Shown in pieces: positions 45,671 to 56,900 of a DNA stretch of 64,000 bases. Each line of letters starts with the position of its first letter. Position 1 is the stretch's first letter. Location of the stretch: contig JANAVB010010791.1 in assembly GCA_029216955.1 (NCBI GenBank), positions 4,517,831 through 4,581,830 on the forward strand, in the 5' to 3' direction. The position numbers and the translations under genes were made by a program. This stretch comes from Iris pallida. Lineage: Eukaryota; Streptophyta; Magnoliopsida; Asparagales; Iridaceae. The notes under the pieces are model-generated. The model worked only from the letters and a program-made list of their open reading frames with translations, had not been told where the DNA came from and made no database searches.

Positions 45671-45726
45671 GACCTAGAATCATTTAGAATGCATTTTAGA
45701 CTATTCCTATTTCATGTTAGACAAGT

Positions 45727-46719
45727 TGTTGTAGGAACGAAATCGTAAAGCACAATACTCTAGAGGGGGGTGAATAGAGTAGGCAACGAAAATTTGCTAA
45801 TAAAAAATGTTAGCAGCAAGATCACATAATAATAATCATAACTAAGTAAAGTAAAGGCAGAGATAAGAAAGCAAACGCAAAAACAGCGATGTATACTGGT
45901 TTTCCTCTGTTGAGGACTAATCCAGTCGGTAGAACTCTTGCTACCAGTTGAATCCACTATTGGCAAACCGCAAGTTTTCTTACGAAGTTCTTGCAACTTC
46001 TACAACGCGAGCTTTGATACGAAGAACTCGTCCAACTTCAAATATGAAGAGGTATTCTTCAATCAAGCCTTCTGATTACAATCTCTCAGAAACTTCTAGA
46101 CCGTACCGCACTGACAAATCGACTAGAGGATTATAATTGGCTTGGGATCTGAAATTTAATGCTCAAGAAAAACTCTTTGGAAGACTGAAAGCTTTAGATA
46201 GAGAGAAGATTGAAAGTGAATGAGTGAGTTGAAATGATCGAAATCTTTCTCTATTTATAAGAATTCCAAAGACAGAATTCTGGCATAATTCGGGCAGAAC
46301 TCGATGAGGAAATCTCGGTCAAATCCGCAACTGCAGGAGGACCAAGTTCCAGAGAATTCAAAAATCAAACGGCCACCAACCGAACTATGGCCGAACTCTG
46401 GCCGAACTCTGTCAGGGTTAGGTTAGGGTTTTAAAATCAATTTTTGGGGATTTTTGAAAACCTTTTCGAAAACTTTTTGAAGCTTTTGTTTAAAAGAATG
46501 TTTTTCAAAACAAAGGATATTTTAAAAGTATTTTGAAAATATTTTGGAATAGCCTATTTGCCAATACGACTCGGTGTACAACGTATTCCTAGACTCAATA
46601 AAATGAAAAAATACATTGCTTAAAGAAAATACAGACTTGAGGAGGCAAACATAGCTTCGGTCTTGAACTGTGTAGATAACTGTTCTTGTTCATGTCCAAG
46701 AGTCCGATACATCTTGACT
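45727..46719 (-). repeat. 3' LTR of element G, distal part
   Basis: About 993 bases that hold most of the LTR. In element sense it has a TATA box (46252..46259) and ends ...CGTTCCTACAACA. The front about 75 bases are at 58860..58935 behind element F, giving an LTR of about 1.07 kb. The exact end is uncertain by three bases because TGT is repeated. Confidence 0.82.
46252..46259 (-). promoter_or_regulatory. TATA box in the G LTR
   Basis: TATAAATA in CTTATAAATAGAGAAAG on the minus strand, about 525 bases ahead of the LTR end. Confidence 0.7.
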
Positions 46720-47639
46720 TGTAACACCCAGTTTTCCCGAAGAGGGTAATTTTGAAATTTTGTAATTATAAATTATTATTTAATGATATTTATTCATATT
46801 ATGATTTTTAGTAATTTTTAATTATTTTTAAACTATTTAAATCATGACTTATGATTTGGTGTTGTGCTAGTGAACAGTAGAGACTGCCTACCCTAGAGCC
46901 TAGCCATGTGATTAGGGTATTTTTGACATTTTTAGGGTTATTTGGATTTATTATAATTTATTTGAATTTATGGGAATTTTTAGAATTTATTTTGGAATTG
47001 TTTGAATGAGGGTTGACTAGGTTGACTTTGACTAGCAATGACCTTGGTAGGCTAACCTAGAAGCTAACCCTAGTTGTGTTTGGACTTGGTTAGGTCACGT
47101 AACCCGGGTTAGACTAGAGTTGACCCATGGTATGGTTATTTGACTTAAGTTAGATTTAAGTCATAAGCCATAACTTGTGATTAAACCTTAAATCAATAGC
47201 TAGCCTTAAAGCCCATAGGCCCACACCATGTACCCAAACCCTCACCCTAATCAGCCCATGGCAGCCAACCTAGGGTTTCCCACCCTATTTAATGGCTCTT
47301 CCATTTGTTCTTGCCTCTTTTAATTATTTTTCTCTCAAGCTTTGAAGAAAGAGGTATAGCCATCTTCCCCAAACCATAACTTTCCCATTTTAACTCCTTT
47401 TTGGCTCAAACCACTTGCATTAGATTCTAATTGTCTTCCTCTTGCTGTTCATGGAGAGTATTCTCAGGCTTGGGGCAATTTGGAGAGTTTGGCTAACAAG
47501 AAGAAACCCCCATTTTGGAGCTTTCTATTGGAATTTCAATATATAGGTAACTTCCTATTCCTTCCATAGATTTTCGATTTCTAATTTGCATCAATAGAAA
47601 GCCCTAAGGGTCCCCTAGCCGTAGATATTGGTTTGGTGT

Positions 47640-48300
47640 CGAGTGGTATCCATTTCGTGCCCGTATCGGACACGTGTCAATGTATACGTGCATGTGTTTG
47701 TTGAAATGCCACACTCATATTTATTTCTTTATTTTTAAAAAGTGTTTGAAGGGTTTTGTAGATGTTTATGACTGCTTTAATTTTTGTGAAGGAGTGATAG
47801 TGTTTTTGTGTCTGTGTCGGGTGCACGAGGGGTCGGACACGCTGCGCACTGACTTGGTTCAGTGTCCTGCATCTCGGGCACGATATTTCACTGTATGGGA
47901 CACGTCGGGACACGAAAATTTGTAGGAAGGTTGGGGCTATCACTGACACTATGCTCCCAAAATTTGGGAGCATATGGTTCACTACACGCGGGGATATCAC
48001 ACGCGCATGGGTCACGCACTGTGTGCACACGCACGACAGCGGCTCACTGATACGCATTCATATCGGACACGAAACGTGTCATGGACACTGTGCAGGCGGT
48101 CCTAGGGGTAGCCCTACCCCTGGCGTACGTGTATGCAAGGCCACGTGTCACCACGTGGCCTGTGTCACGCGTGGGACATGCGTGCACGTGTGCACGATGA
48201 TTGTTCGTGCACAGTCAGTGTCTGTGTTTGTGTTTTGATTGGGACACAATTATGTCCAATTCTTGGACACGAGGACACCCCTAGACACATGAACACATGG
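47640..48300. repeat. GGACACG motif cluster in the F 5' LTR
   Basis: More than 20 GACAC(G/A) or reverse copies, among them GGACACGTGTC (47668), GTCGGACACG (47832), GGGACACGTCGGGACACG (47897) and GGACACGAGGACAC (48264). The 3' LTR has the matching cluster at 54910..55560. Short ORFs here exist only because stops are rare in this composition. Confidence 0.78.
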
Positions 48301-49982
48301 TTAACATACCTACATGCCTGTTTGTAAATTTCTATAGTTTAATTTTAGTTTTCAAAATATGACAGTTCACGTATCAGTGTTTTTCTAAAATCAGTTAGGT
48401 TATTGAACTGACACATGAATTATTGCATATATTATAAACTGAGATTTTCTTCTTTTAAACTGAATTGGTTTTCCTATTCAATAACCTGAGAATGTACATT
48501 GTTGAACTGTTTTTTTGGGGTTCATTGAACAGAGTTGTTTCCCTAAATTCCTGAAAATAGATAACTGAGAATTAAATTATAGGGCTGTTTTGAACTCCTT
48601 GTTTGGGTTTATGTCAATATTGTGAACTGAATTATGTATCCTTTTCAATATATTGATACCTGAGTTTGTTTGCCTATAATGTATAGTTGGATTACCAAGT
48701 AGCAGGTACCTGGCTTTAGGAATAGCAGGGAGTTCCCTGAGAATTATGAGTGTAACCCCTTAGGCTACTTACTATAGCAACTACAGATATGGTTGATTGA
48801 ACTGCCCTAGGTTGTGGTAGGTTCATATGAAACCTGGTTCAGATTCTTGGTCATTTCCCATATGACAAAGGGGTCGTACTAGTAGCATACCAGGGACTGA
48901 TTTACCTTGAGGAAATTGAACTAACCTGGGTTTAGAATTAATCCTTTTCTTAAGTTGACAAAGGAGACTGAGCTGCCATTGATGATGTAAGTTGAATCCA
49001 TGTTTAATCTTTAAACTGAGTATACCAATGATACTAGGATCAACTATGGAGTTTGAATGGTTCTCTGTCCAGTGGAGGACTGGGACATATATTTTCAGTT
49101 ATAATGTAGGTTCAATAACTGGGAACTGGTATCACAAGTAAATGATGGCAAGAACTGTTCAGGAGTGGTACTGATGAGTGGGGCTGAGATTGAATGGTAT
49201 CACTCATTTGCAGTCCTACTTATGGCTGAACCTGTATCAATTCTATATTGGGGACTGAATCCAAATCTATGTACTAGTGTAGTAGGCCTATTCAGGATTT
49301 CTAATACTTAGGATTCATATCTGTGTTTAGTCTAGTTGGATTTTATATGATTATTGCCTGTAATATAAATGAGAATATAGCACATGATTTTCACATATTG
49401 TTAGACTGATTTGTCCAATATTTAAGGACTGAGCTTAGATAAGTTTTGGTTGGTGGTTCCTGGACTGAACTGCTGTTCAGAGAACCAGGAGTTGATCACA
49501 CATTTGAAGACTGAACTACTCTCAGACCTGCTTAGGTTGAGGCAAGGATTTCTAGCTAGGTTCAAGTCTTTGAAACTTGATGTTGGCTAATAACAAAACA
49601 CTAGAGTGAGGAAGTTATGGTCCTATATGATTTATCCTTTTATTACAAATATTGTAAAACCCTTCTTCAGCCTTATTGAACCTATTGAGGGCTGTTAACT
49701 AATTTTTCCTTGTGTTCTTATTATGTATTCACATTGGGCACTAGTTGGACTGATTTGGTTAACTGTTAAATGCAATGTGACTCTCCTATTCACTGTTAGC
49801 CATCACTTTATCACTGTTTTCATGTTTCACTCACTCTCACACATGTTACACACACACCCTCAAGTACATAGGTTCTACCACACACTCTCATCTATCAGTC
49901 ACACACATACCACACACTGCCATAGCACACATGCCACTATCTTCACACATATGTGTAATGTTCCCCCATCCCTCGCTATGTT

Positions 49983-50070
49983 TATATATATGTATATATA
50001 ATATATATATATATAATATATATAACCTAGTGTGAAATGCAATGTAATATAATATAGCCTATATATATAT
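49983..50070. repeat. TA microsatellite in the F 5' LTR
   Basis: TATATA-rich tract behind a CA-rich tract (49838..49960). In the 3' LTR the tract at 57243..57320 is shorter, which explains much of the 25-base LTR length difference. Confidence 0.85.
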
Positions 50071-50189
50071 GTGTGTGTATGGTATGAATACACCAAAGAT
50101 TGTGTGTTGGTAGTCTAGTATGACTTGTGATTGGTGTGTGATTGCTAGACTAGACTTGGTTAGGCCTAGTGAGACTTATTAGACTTGTT

Positions 50190-50275
50190 TGGGTCAGTCT
50201 TGACCTAGTTGACCTAGTTTGACTAGTCTAATTGACTAGAGTTGACCGAGGGTTGACTATTAGTCTAGTTTGACC
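50190..50275. promoter_or_regulatory. W-box cluster in the F 5' LTR
   Basis: Seven TTGAC cores in about 85 bases (CTTGACC, GTTGACC, TTTGACT, ATTGACT, GTTGACC, GTTGACT, TTTGACC). Matched at 57440..57525 in the 3' LTR and resembling the cluster in E (45480..45670). Confidence 0.6.
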
Positions 50276-50711
50276 TAGACAGCATGCAGATGCATTTGAA
50301 CATTTTATATATCACCCTCTGTATACATCTTGACTTGTGTTGCTCTAACTAGGAGTCAGGTACCTCATCTCGGACAGTACATTTGTTTCAGACATTCAGA
50401 TACGAGGCGAGTACATTCTCTGATCATTTCATATCCTGCTTAGAATTATTTCCTGCATTAAATTACTTTACTTGATACTATCACGTTGGTCACACGGATT
50501 AGTACTATATGGATCCCTTCTTGAGATGTTATCCCTTCAGGGAGCATCGGGTACTCTATGTTTTGTGCGTTTCACTTACATGGCGTATCATATGATTCTT
50601 TGGTTCTTTGATCACTTGTGACATATACCCATATGATCACAGAGTCTTCTTTGAATCCTTATCCCATTTATTGGGTCTATCAGAATCCCCATTTATGGGA
50701 CTACTATGTAC

Positions 50712-50834
50712 CACCCTTCGGGGGCTTATCACCCTTTGGGGGCATATCACCCTTCGGAGGCTTATCACCCTTTGGGGGCTTATTACCCTTTGGGGGCATA
50801 TCACCCTTTGGGGGCTTACCACCCTTCGGGGGCT
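50712..50834 (+). repeat. 18 bp tandem repeats in the F 5' LTR
   Basis: Seven units of CACCCTTTGGGGGCTTAT with small changes, ending about 65 bases ahead of TATAAATA (50898..50905). The 3' LTR has the same array at 57951..58073. Because 18 is a multiple of three, both strands stay open, giving false ORFs with TLWGLI repeats. Confidence 0.9.
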
Positions 50835-50897
50835 GTTACATAGAATCATAACATAACCTGTTTGGATCCTTGTGTATTAATTGGGGGTACGGGGGAG

Positions 50898-50905
50898 TAT
50901 AAATA
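50898..50905 (+). promoter_or_regulatory. Candidate TATA box in the F 5' LTR
   Basis: TATAAATA in GGAGTATAAATAGCC, 720 bases ahead of the LTR end and repeated at 58137..58144. An alternative core promoter is TATTTAAT near 47282; sequence alone does not decide. Confidence 0.5.
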
Positions 50906-51620
50906 GCCATGTGAACAATTCTAAAGTAGAATAGCCATGTACGCCTCTTTAGTATAGCCATGTACAAATTAAGCCGTTCACATGTCAACTTTGTGCTCTA
51001 AATCACTAGTCACTGGTAGCTCTCTACTTATAGTAGATATTTCTGTTACAGTTCTCCCTCTGTTTACATACTGCATTTCCTTCAGTATCTATATCTTACT
51101 TTACTGCATGATTATATTTTTCTAACCTGCTATGAAGTGTTGAGATGTATTGTGCTCGCTTCCGTCCTGACTGGACCTGTTGAAAATTTTACAGAGGATG
51201 ATGAGGAACCCTGCACCCCTTACTTTGTAGCTTGCCTAGATGACACTCGCGACCTGGACCCCCGGGGAGGTTCAGGCAGCTGCTGAGGATGATCCCCTTG
51301 CTTAGTGTAGATATCTTAGACTATTTCTTTCCATGTTTTAGCTGTTGTCTTATTTTCTGAGTTGTATATTTTAGATTTTGAGACTTGTAGTTTATTTCTA
51401 TTGTACCTCAGTTGAGGATTCTTTTATCTATTTTATCGTGCCATATTCTATCTCTAGATTGTGATTGAGTTGTACCTCTGTATTGGCCTCCTTTTGGAGA
51501 GTATTTTCATGTTAGTTAGTTATAGTTCATGACCTAGAACAACGTTCTACCGCCGACACTGCGGCGTAGGCTGGGCGCTGTTACGTACTCGTACCCTCAC
51601 GGTGGGTGCGGGTCGTGACA

Positions 51621-51857
51621 CGTTTTTAGTGGTGGCCCATGCAGGTCGAGTTGTGTAGTGGTATTCGAACTAGAGTACCACTACAGCCTGCAGTAGGATT
51701 AGGATATTTTTGAGGTACTCAATCACATTAGGAAAAACTCTTAACTGGATTCCTGCCATCTAAATTCCTGTTGAAAATTTGTTTCCTTGGATAACTGTCC
51801 TCCCTTGAATTATCGATTCTATCTCAGTATTGATTCCTTGTTTGATCTGTCACCAGG
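51621..51857 (+). other. Leader of element F
   Basis: Starts CGTTTTTAGTGG, then TGGCCCATGCAGG, shared with the start of the D interior (23049). No match to TGGTATCAGAGC is seen, so the primer binding site is either unusual or degraded. It leads to the gag ATG at 51858. Confidence 0.6.
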
Positions 51858-53420
51858 ATGGTGATTGAGACACGATCTTATTGCTCTGGCCCAGCAGACG
51901 CTGGTGAGAGGCCTACCACCCCTCGCTTGATCGTGGACGCTGGGACCACAGCACCCCCTATTTCTGCTCACATAGGAGCTTCTACAGCTTTTGGGAGTGC
52001 ACATCCACCTGTCCGAAGGTCTTCCCCCGTCATTCCAGATATGTACCAGCAGCAGTTACCTTCAGGGACAGTAGATGTGGCTCAGATGTTTACCCTCTTC
52101 CAACGATTCATGGAGTTTCAGCAACAGATACAGCAGAGCCAGTCTGCTGATATCCGACAGAGCATACAAGATACTCACCAGTTGGTTAGGACGACAGTGG
52201 AGCTGGTGGCTGCTCAGCCACAGGGAGGCCAGATGCAGCCGTATCAGCCGACGACTCCAGACATCCATTCCTTCAAGAAGATGGGACCCCGAGACTTCAA
52301 GGGTACAGAGGGCATCACATACGCTGACGATTGGATAGAGCACATTGAGAAGATATTCCGATTGGCACAGATACCAGCAGGATTACAGATCGAGGCAGCC
52401 GCCAGTCAGATGCAGGACTTGGCCCGTACCTGGTACTAGACAAACCCGAGGGTTGGTACAGCCGGTCAGACTAGGGCAACGTTCAAGAAACTGTTCAAGG
52501 AGAAATTCCTTCCCGATACTGCACTTCGTGCCTTGGAGGCGCAGTTCGAGAGTTTGGTTCAGGGGAACCAGACTGTTGAGGAGTACGCTGGAGAGTTCAG
52601 CCGTTTGAGCAGATTCATCGAGGATCTTACCGAGGTCGGGAAGGCGAGGAAGCTCCGCAGGGGTTTGATCGGAGAGATCAAGTCATATACCAAGAGCGAC
52701 CGCGACGCCACTTTCGAGCAGATTCTTGTAGGAGCCATGACAGCGGAGGACGATCTTGGGCTGAAGGAGAAGAGGATGCGAGACACTCAGGGAGCTAGTG
52801 GCAGTGCGGGCCCGGCCAAGAGGCCCAACCTGCAGATTCAGCAGCAGTATCCGCATCAGATGCCCCACCTGCAGATTTAGCAGCAGTATCCGCATCAGAT
52901 GCCCTACCTGCAGATTCAGCAGCAGTATCCGCATCAGATGCCCCACCTGCAGATTCAGCAGAAGTATCCGCATCAGATGCCCCACCTGCAGATTCAGCCA
53001 CAGTATCCACAGCAGATGCCACCCCTACAGTTTCAGCAGCAGATGCTACTTCTACAGTTTCAGCAGCAGTACCAGCAGCCGAGGGTCTACCTTCAGCAGC
53101 GGCAGTTTCAGGACGGCGTACCCTTTCAGCAGGCACAGCAGCCGCAGAGGCAGCAGCAGACCCCGGGACAGCAGCTTGTTATTATTTGCCCTTTTTGCAA
53201 GAGACCAGGACACGATTGGAGCGAATGCCGGAAGAGGCTGGGCAGATGTTTGCTTTGCGGAGGATCCGATCATCGTCTGAGAGAGTGTCCCGAGCCATCG
53301 GGACTGTCAGTTCAGGGAGCAGGAGCTAGGGCCCCGGTAGGCCAGCAGAGGGGATTACCCTTACCGACTCAGCAGCAGAGGTACATGCAGCATCAGCAGC
53401 AGGCCAGGGGAGGCCAGTAA
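51858..53420 (+). pseudogene. gag: Element F gag (three stops, otherwise open)
   Basis: One frame from ATG 51858 to 53420, about 520 codons. It is interrupted only by TAG at 52437 and 52878, each one C-to-T step from CAG, and the final TAA (53418) falls where E has a Gln codon in homologous sequence. Capsid part: GPRDFKGTEGITYADDWIEH, QMQDLARTWY, ESLVQGNQTVEEYAGEFSRL (about residues 150 to 320). Then a Gln-rich tandem repeat (LQIQQQYPHQMPH, 52828..53040). Then two proper CCHC knuckles, CPFCKRPGHDWSEC and CLLCGGSDHRLREC (53188..53292). Gag would bind and package RNA. There is no pol behind it. Confidence 0.9.
52828..53040 (+). repeat. 36 to 39 bp tandem repeat in the F gag
   Basis: About five units of CAGATTCAGCAGCAGTATCC, then GCATCAGATGCCCCACCTG, encoding a Gln-rich peptide repeat. 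One unit carries TAG in place of CAG. The E gag has a QQ-rich stretch here but no clear array. Confidence 0.88.
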
Positions 53421-53983
53421 GGGCGAGCTTTCGCCAGGACAGTCGAGGACGCTCAGGCCGTTGGAGATCTAGTTGCAGGTTCCATTTCTTGATTCTATTT
53501 CTGCAGTTGTCTCTTATAACTGCCTTAAAATTTTGACTCCCTCTGTTCCTTGTTGAGTTATCAATTTTGTCCTGTTGTTCTTTTGTTATGTTTGATTTCT
53601 TCTGAGATTAATCATATGGGCTAGGTCACCCCGTTATGGAATCTAGAATCTTCGATAGTCGTGTTAGCTAGCATAGTGAGGACATATAGTCAGATTCAGG
53701 ACGTATTTCTCGGGTGTGGAAATTTAAGGTTTTCGCTGCCAAGCGTACGACAATACGAAAATTTTAAATACCATGATTCTAGAGGTATGTGCCTTAGTCG
53801 AGGACTCTGTGATTATCGTAGCCTTGCTCACTAGCATGATAAAGATTCTAAGTATCATAATTTTGGACAGACGCATATGATTATCTGACGGTATGTTTGA
53901 GACTTTGATTATGGGGTGTTTGACCTAGAAGGACTGCTACCATCTTAATTTCGAGGACAAAATTTTTATAAGGTGGGTAGGAT
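53421..53983 (+). other. Non-coding end of the F interior and polypurine tract
   Basis: No protease or RT motif is readable. The gag frame, past the TAA, continues to a TGA near 53489. The rest is degenerate sequence, ending in ATTTCGAGGACAAAATTTTT and the tract AAGGTGGGTAGGAT (53970..53983) against the 3' LTR. Confidence 0.75.
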
Positions 53984-56900
53984 TGTAACACCCAGTTTTC
54001 CCGAAGAAGGTAATTTTGAAATTTTGTAATTATAAATTATTATTTAATGATATTTATTCATATTATGATTTTTAGTAATTTTTAATTATTTTTAAACTAT
54101 TTAAATCATGACTTATGATTTGGTGTTGTGCTAGTGAACAGTAGAGACTGCCTACCCTAGAGCCTAGCTATGTGATTAGGGTGTTTTTGACATTTTTAGG
54201 GTTATTTGGATTTATTATAATTTATTTGAATTTATGGAAATTTTTAGAATTTATTTTGGAATTGTTTGAATGAGGGTTGACTAGGTTGACTTTGACTAGC
54301 AATGACCTTGGTAGGCTAACCTAGAAGCTAACCCTAGTTGTGTTTGGACTTGGTTAGGTCATGTAACCCGGGTTAGACTAGAGTTGACCCATGGTATGGT
54401 TATTTGACTTAAGTTAGATTTAAGTCATAAGCCATGACTTGTGATTAAACCTTAAATCAATAGCTAGCCTTAAAGCCCATAGGCCCACACCATGTACCCA
54501 AACCCTCACCCTAATCAGCCCATGGCAGCCAACCTAGGGTTTCCCACCCTATTTAATGGCTCTTCCATTTGTTCTTGCCTCTTTTAATTATTTTTCTCTC
54601 AAGCTATGAAGAAAGAGGTATAGCCATCTTCCCCAAACCATAACTTTCCCATTTTAACTCCTTTTTGGCTCAAACCACTTGCATTAGATTCTAATTGTCT
54701 TCCTCTTGCAGTTTATGGAGAGTATTCTCAGGCTTGGGCAATTTGGAGAGTTTGGCTAACAAGAAGAAACCCTATTTTGGAGCTTTCTATTGGAATTTTA
54801 ACATATAGGTAACTTCCTATTCCTTCCATAGATTTTCGATTTCTTTGCATCAATAGGAAGCCCTAAGGGTCCCCTAGCCATAGGTATTGGTTTGGTGTCG
54901 AGTGGTATCCATTTCGTGTCCGTATCGGACACGTGTCAATGTATACGTGCATATGTTTATTGAAATGCCACACTCATATTTATTTCTTTATTTTTAAAAA
55001 GTGTTTGAAGGGTTTTGTAGATGTTTATGAGTGCTTTAATTTTTGTGAAGGAGTGATAGTGTTTTTGTGTCTGTGTCGGGTGCAGAGGGGTCGGACACGC
55101 TGCGCACTGACTTGGTTCAGTGTCCTGCATCTCGGGCACGATATTTTACTGTATGGGACACGTCAGGACACGAAAATTTGTGGGAAGGTTGGGGCTATCA
55201 CTGACACTATGCTCCCAAAATTCGGGAGCATATGGTTCACTACACGCAGAGATATCACACGCACACGGGTCACGTACTGTGTGCACGTGCACGACAGCGG
55301 CTCACTGATATGCATTCGTATCGGACACGAAACGTGTCGTGGACACTGTGCAGGCGGTCCTAGGGGTAGCCCTACCCCTGGCGCACGTGTATGCAAGGCC
55401 ATGTGTCACCACGTGGCCTGTGTCACGCACAGAACATGCGTGCACGTGTGCACGATGATTGTTCATACACAGTCAGTGTCTGTGTTTGTGTTTTGATTGG
55501 GATATAATTGTGTCCAATTCTTGGACACGAGGATACCCCTAGACACATGAACACATGGTTAACATACCTACATGCCTGTTTGTAAATTTCTATAGTTTAA
55601 TTTTAGTTTTTGAAATATGACAGTTCACGTATCAGTGTTTTTCTGAAATCAGTTAGGTTATTGAACTGACACATGAATTATTGCATACATTATAAACTGA
55701 GATTTTCTTCTTTTAAACTGAATTGGTTTTCCTATTCAATAACCTGAGAATGTACATTGTTGAACTATTTTTTTTTGGGGTTCATTGAACAGAGTTGTTT
55801 TCCTAAATTCCTGAAAATAGATAACTGAGAATTAAATTATAGGGCTGTTTTGAACTCCTTGTTTGGGTTTATGTCAATATTGTGAACTGAATTATGTATC
55901 CTTTTCAATATATTGATACCTGAGTTTGTTTGCCTATAATGTATAGTTGGATTACCAAGTAGCAGGTACCTGGCTTTAGGAATAGCAGGGAGTTCCCTGA
56001 GAATTATGAGTGTAACCCCTTAGGCTACTTACTATAGCAACTACAGATATGGTTGATTGAACTACCCTAGGTTGTGGTAGGTTCATATGAAGCCTGGTTC
56101 AGATTCTTGGTTATTTCCCATATGACAAAGGGGTCGTACCAGTAGCATACCGGGGACTGATTTACCTTGAGGAAATTGAACTAACCTGGGTTTAGAATTA
56201 ATCCTTTTCTTAAGTTGACAGAGAAGACTGAGCTGCCATTGATGATGTAAGTTGAATCCATGTTTAATCTTTAAACTGAGTGTACCAATGATACTAGGAT
56301 CAACTATGGAGTTTGAATGGTTCCCTGTCCAGTGGAGGACTGGGACATACATTTTTAGTTATAATGTAGGTTCAATAACTGGGAACTGGTATCACAAGTA
56401 AATGATGGCAAGAACTGTTCAGGAGTGGTACTGATGAGTGGGGCTGAGACTGAATGGTATCAGCCATTTGCAGTCCTACTTATGGCTGAACCTGTATCAA
56501 TTCTATATTAGGGACTGATTCCAAATCTATGTACTAGTGTAGTAGGCCTATTCAGGATTTCTAATACTTAGGATTCATATCTATGTTTAGTCTAGTTGGA
56601 TTTTACATGATTATTGCCTGTGATATAATTGAGAATATAGCACATGATTTTCACATATTGTTAGACTGATTTGTCCAGTATTTAAGGACTGAGCTTAGAT
56701 AAGTTTTGGTTGGTGGTTCCTGGACTGAACTGCTGTTCAAAGAACCAGGAGTTGATCACACATTTGAAGACTGAAGTACTCTCAGACCTGCTTAGGTTGA
56801 GGCAAGGATTTCTAGCTAGGTTCAAGTCTTTGAAACTTGATGTTGGCTAATAACAAAACACTAGAGTAAGGAAGTTATGATCCTATATGATTTATCCTTT

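Larger units (their letters stand above)
38533..45726 (+). mobile_element. Element E: decayed Del/Tekay-like Ty3/gypsy retrotransposon
   Basis: Gag fragment, protease, RT, RNase H, integrase and a degraded C-terminal module follow in order on the plus strand, then TTTCGAGGACGAAAATC and GGAGGGTAGAT (polypurine end) and an LTR from 43062. The 5' LTR and gag start lie left of element A, outside the window; the 3' LTR continues beyond element G, also outside. Single RNase H and the gag type (RDFKGTEG, DDWIEHIE) fit chromoviruses. Many stops in pol make it the oldest and most decayed coding element here. Confidence 0.88.
43062..45726 (+). repeat. 3' LTR of element E, interrupted by element G
   Basis: Starts TGTCACATC after the polypurine tract. 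It shares short strings with the F LTR (for example GCATGTGTTTGTTGAAATGC at 43792 and 47690), so E and F are related subfamilies. It contains a GGACACG cluster (43765..44400) and a TTGAC cluster (45480..45670). It is cut at about 45726 by the LTR of G; the remainder must lie beyond the window. No coding sequence is seen in it. Confidence 0.82.
46720..51620 (+). repeat. 5' LTR of element F
   Basis: 4,901 bases. Landmarks: TTGAC-rich front (47005..47130), TATTTAAT (47282), GGACACG cluster (47640..48300), a long stretch of CTGAATTG/GAACTG-like simple sequence (48350..49700), CA-rich and TA-rich microsatellites (49830..50070), W-box cluster (50190..50275), 18-base tandem repeats (50712..50834) and TATAAATA (50898). 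No convincing protein in it. Confidence 0.92.

Noticed and set aside
47674..48238. ORFs in the GGACACG region of the F LTRs (also 54933..55496)
   Set aside because: Repeat composition keeps frames open; there is no start context, domain or matching position to gag.
50608..50856. ORFs with TLWGLI-type peptide repeats in the F LTRs (also 57748..58095)
   Set aside because: They are translations of an 18-base tandem repeat, whose length is a multiple of three; all frames stay open without coding meaning.
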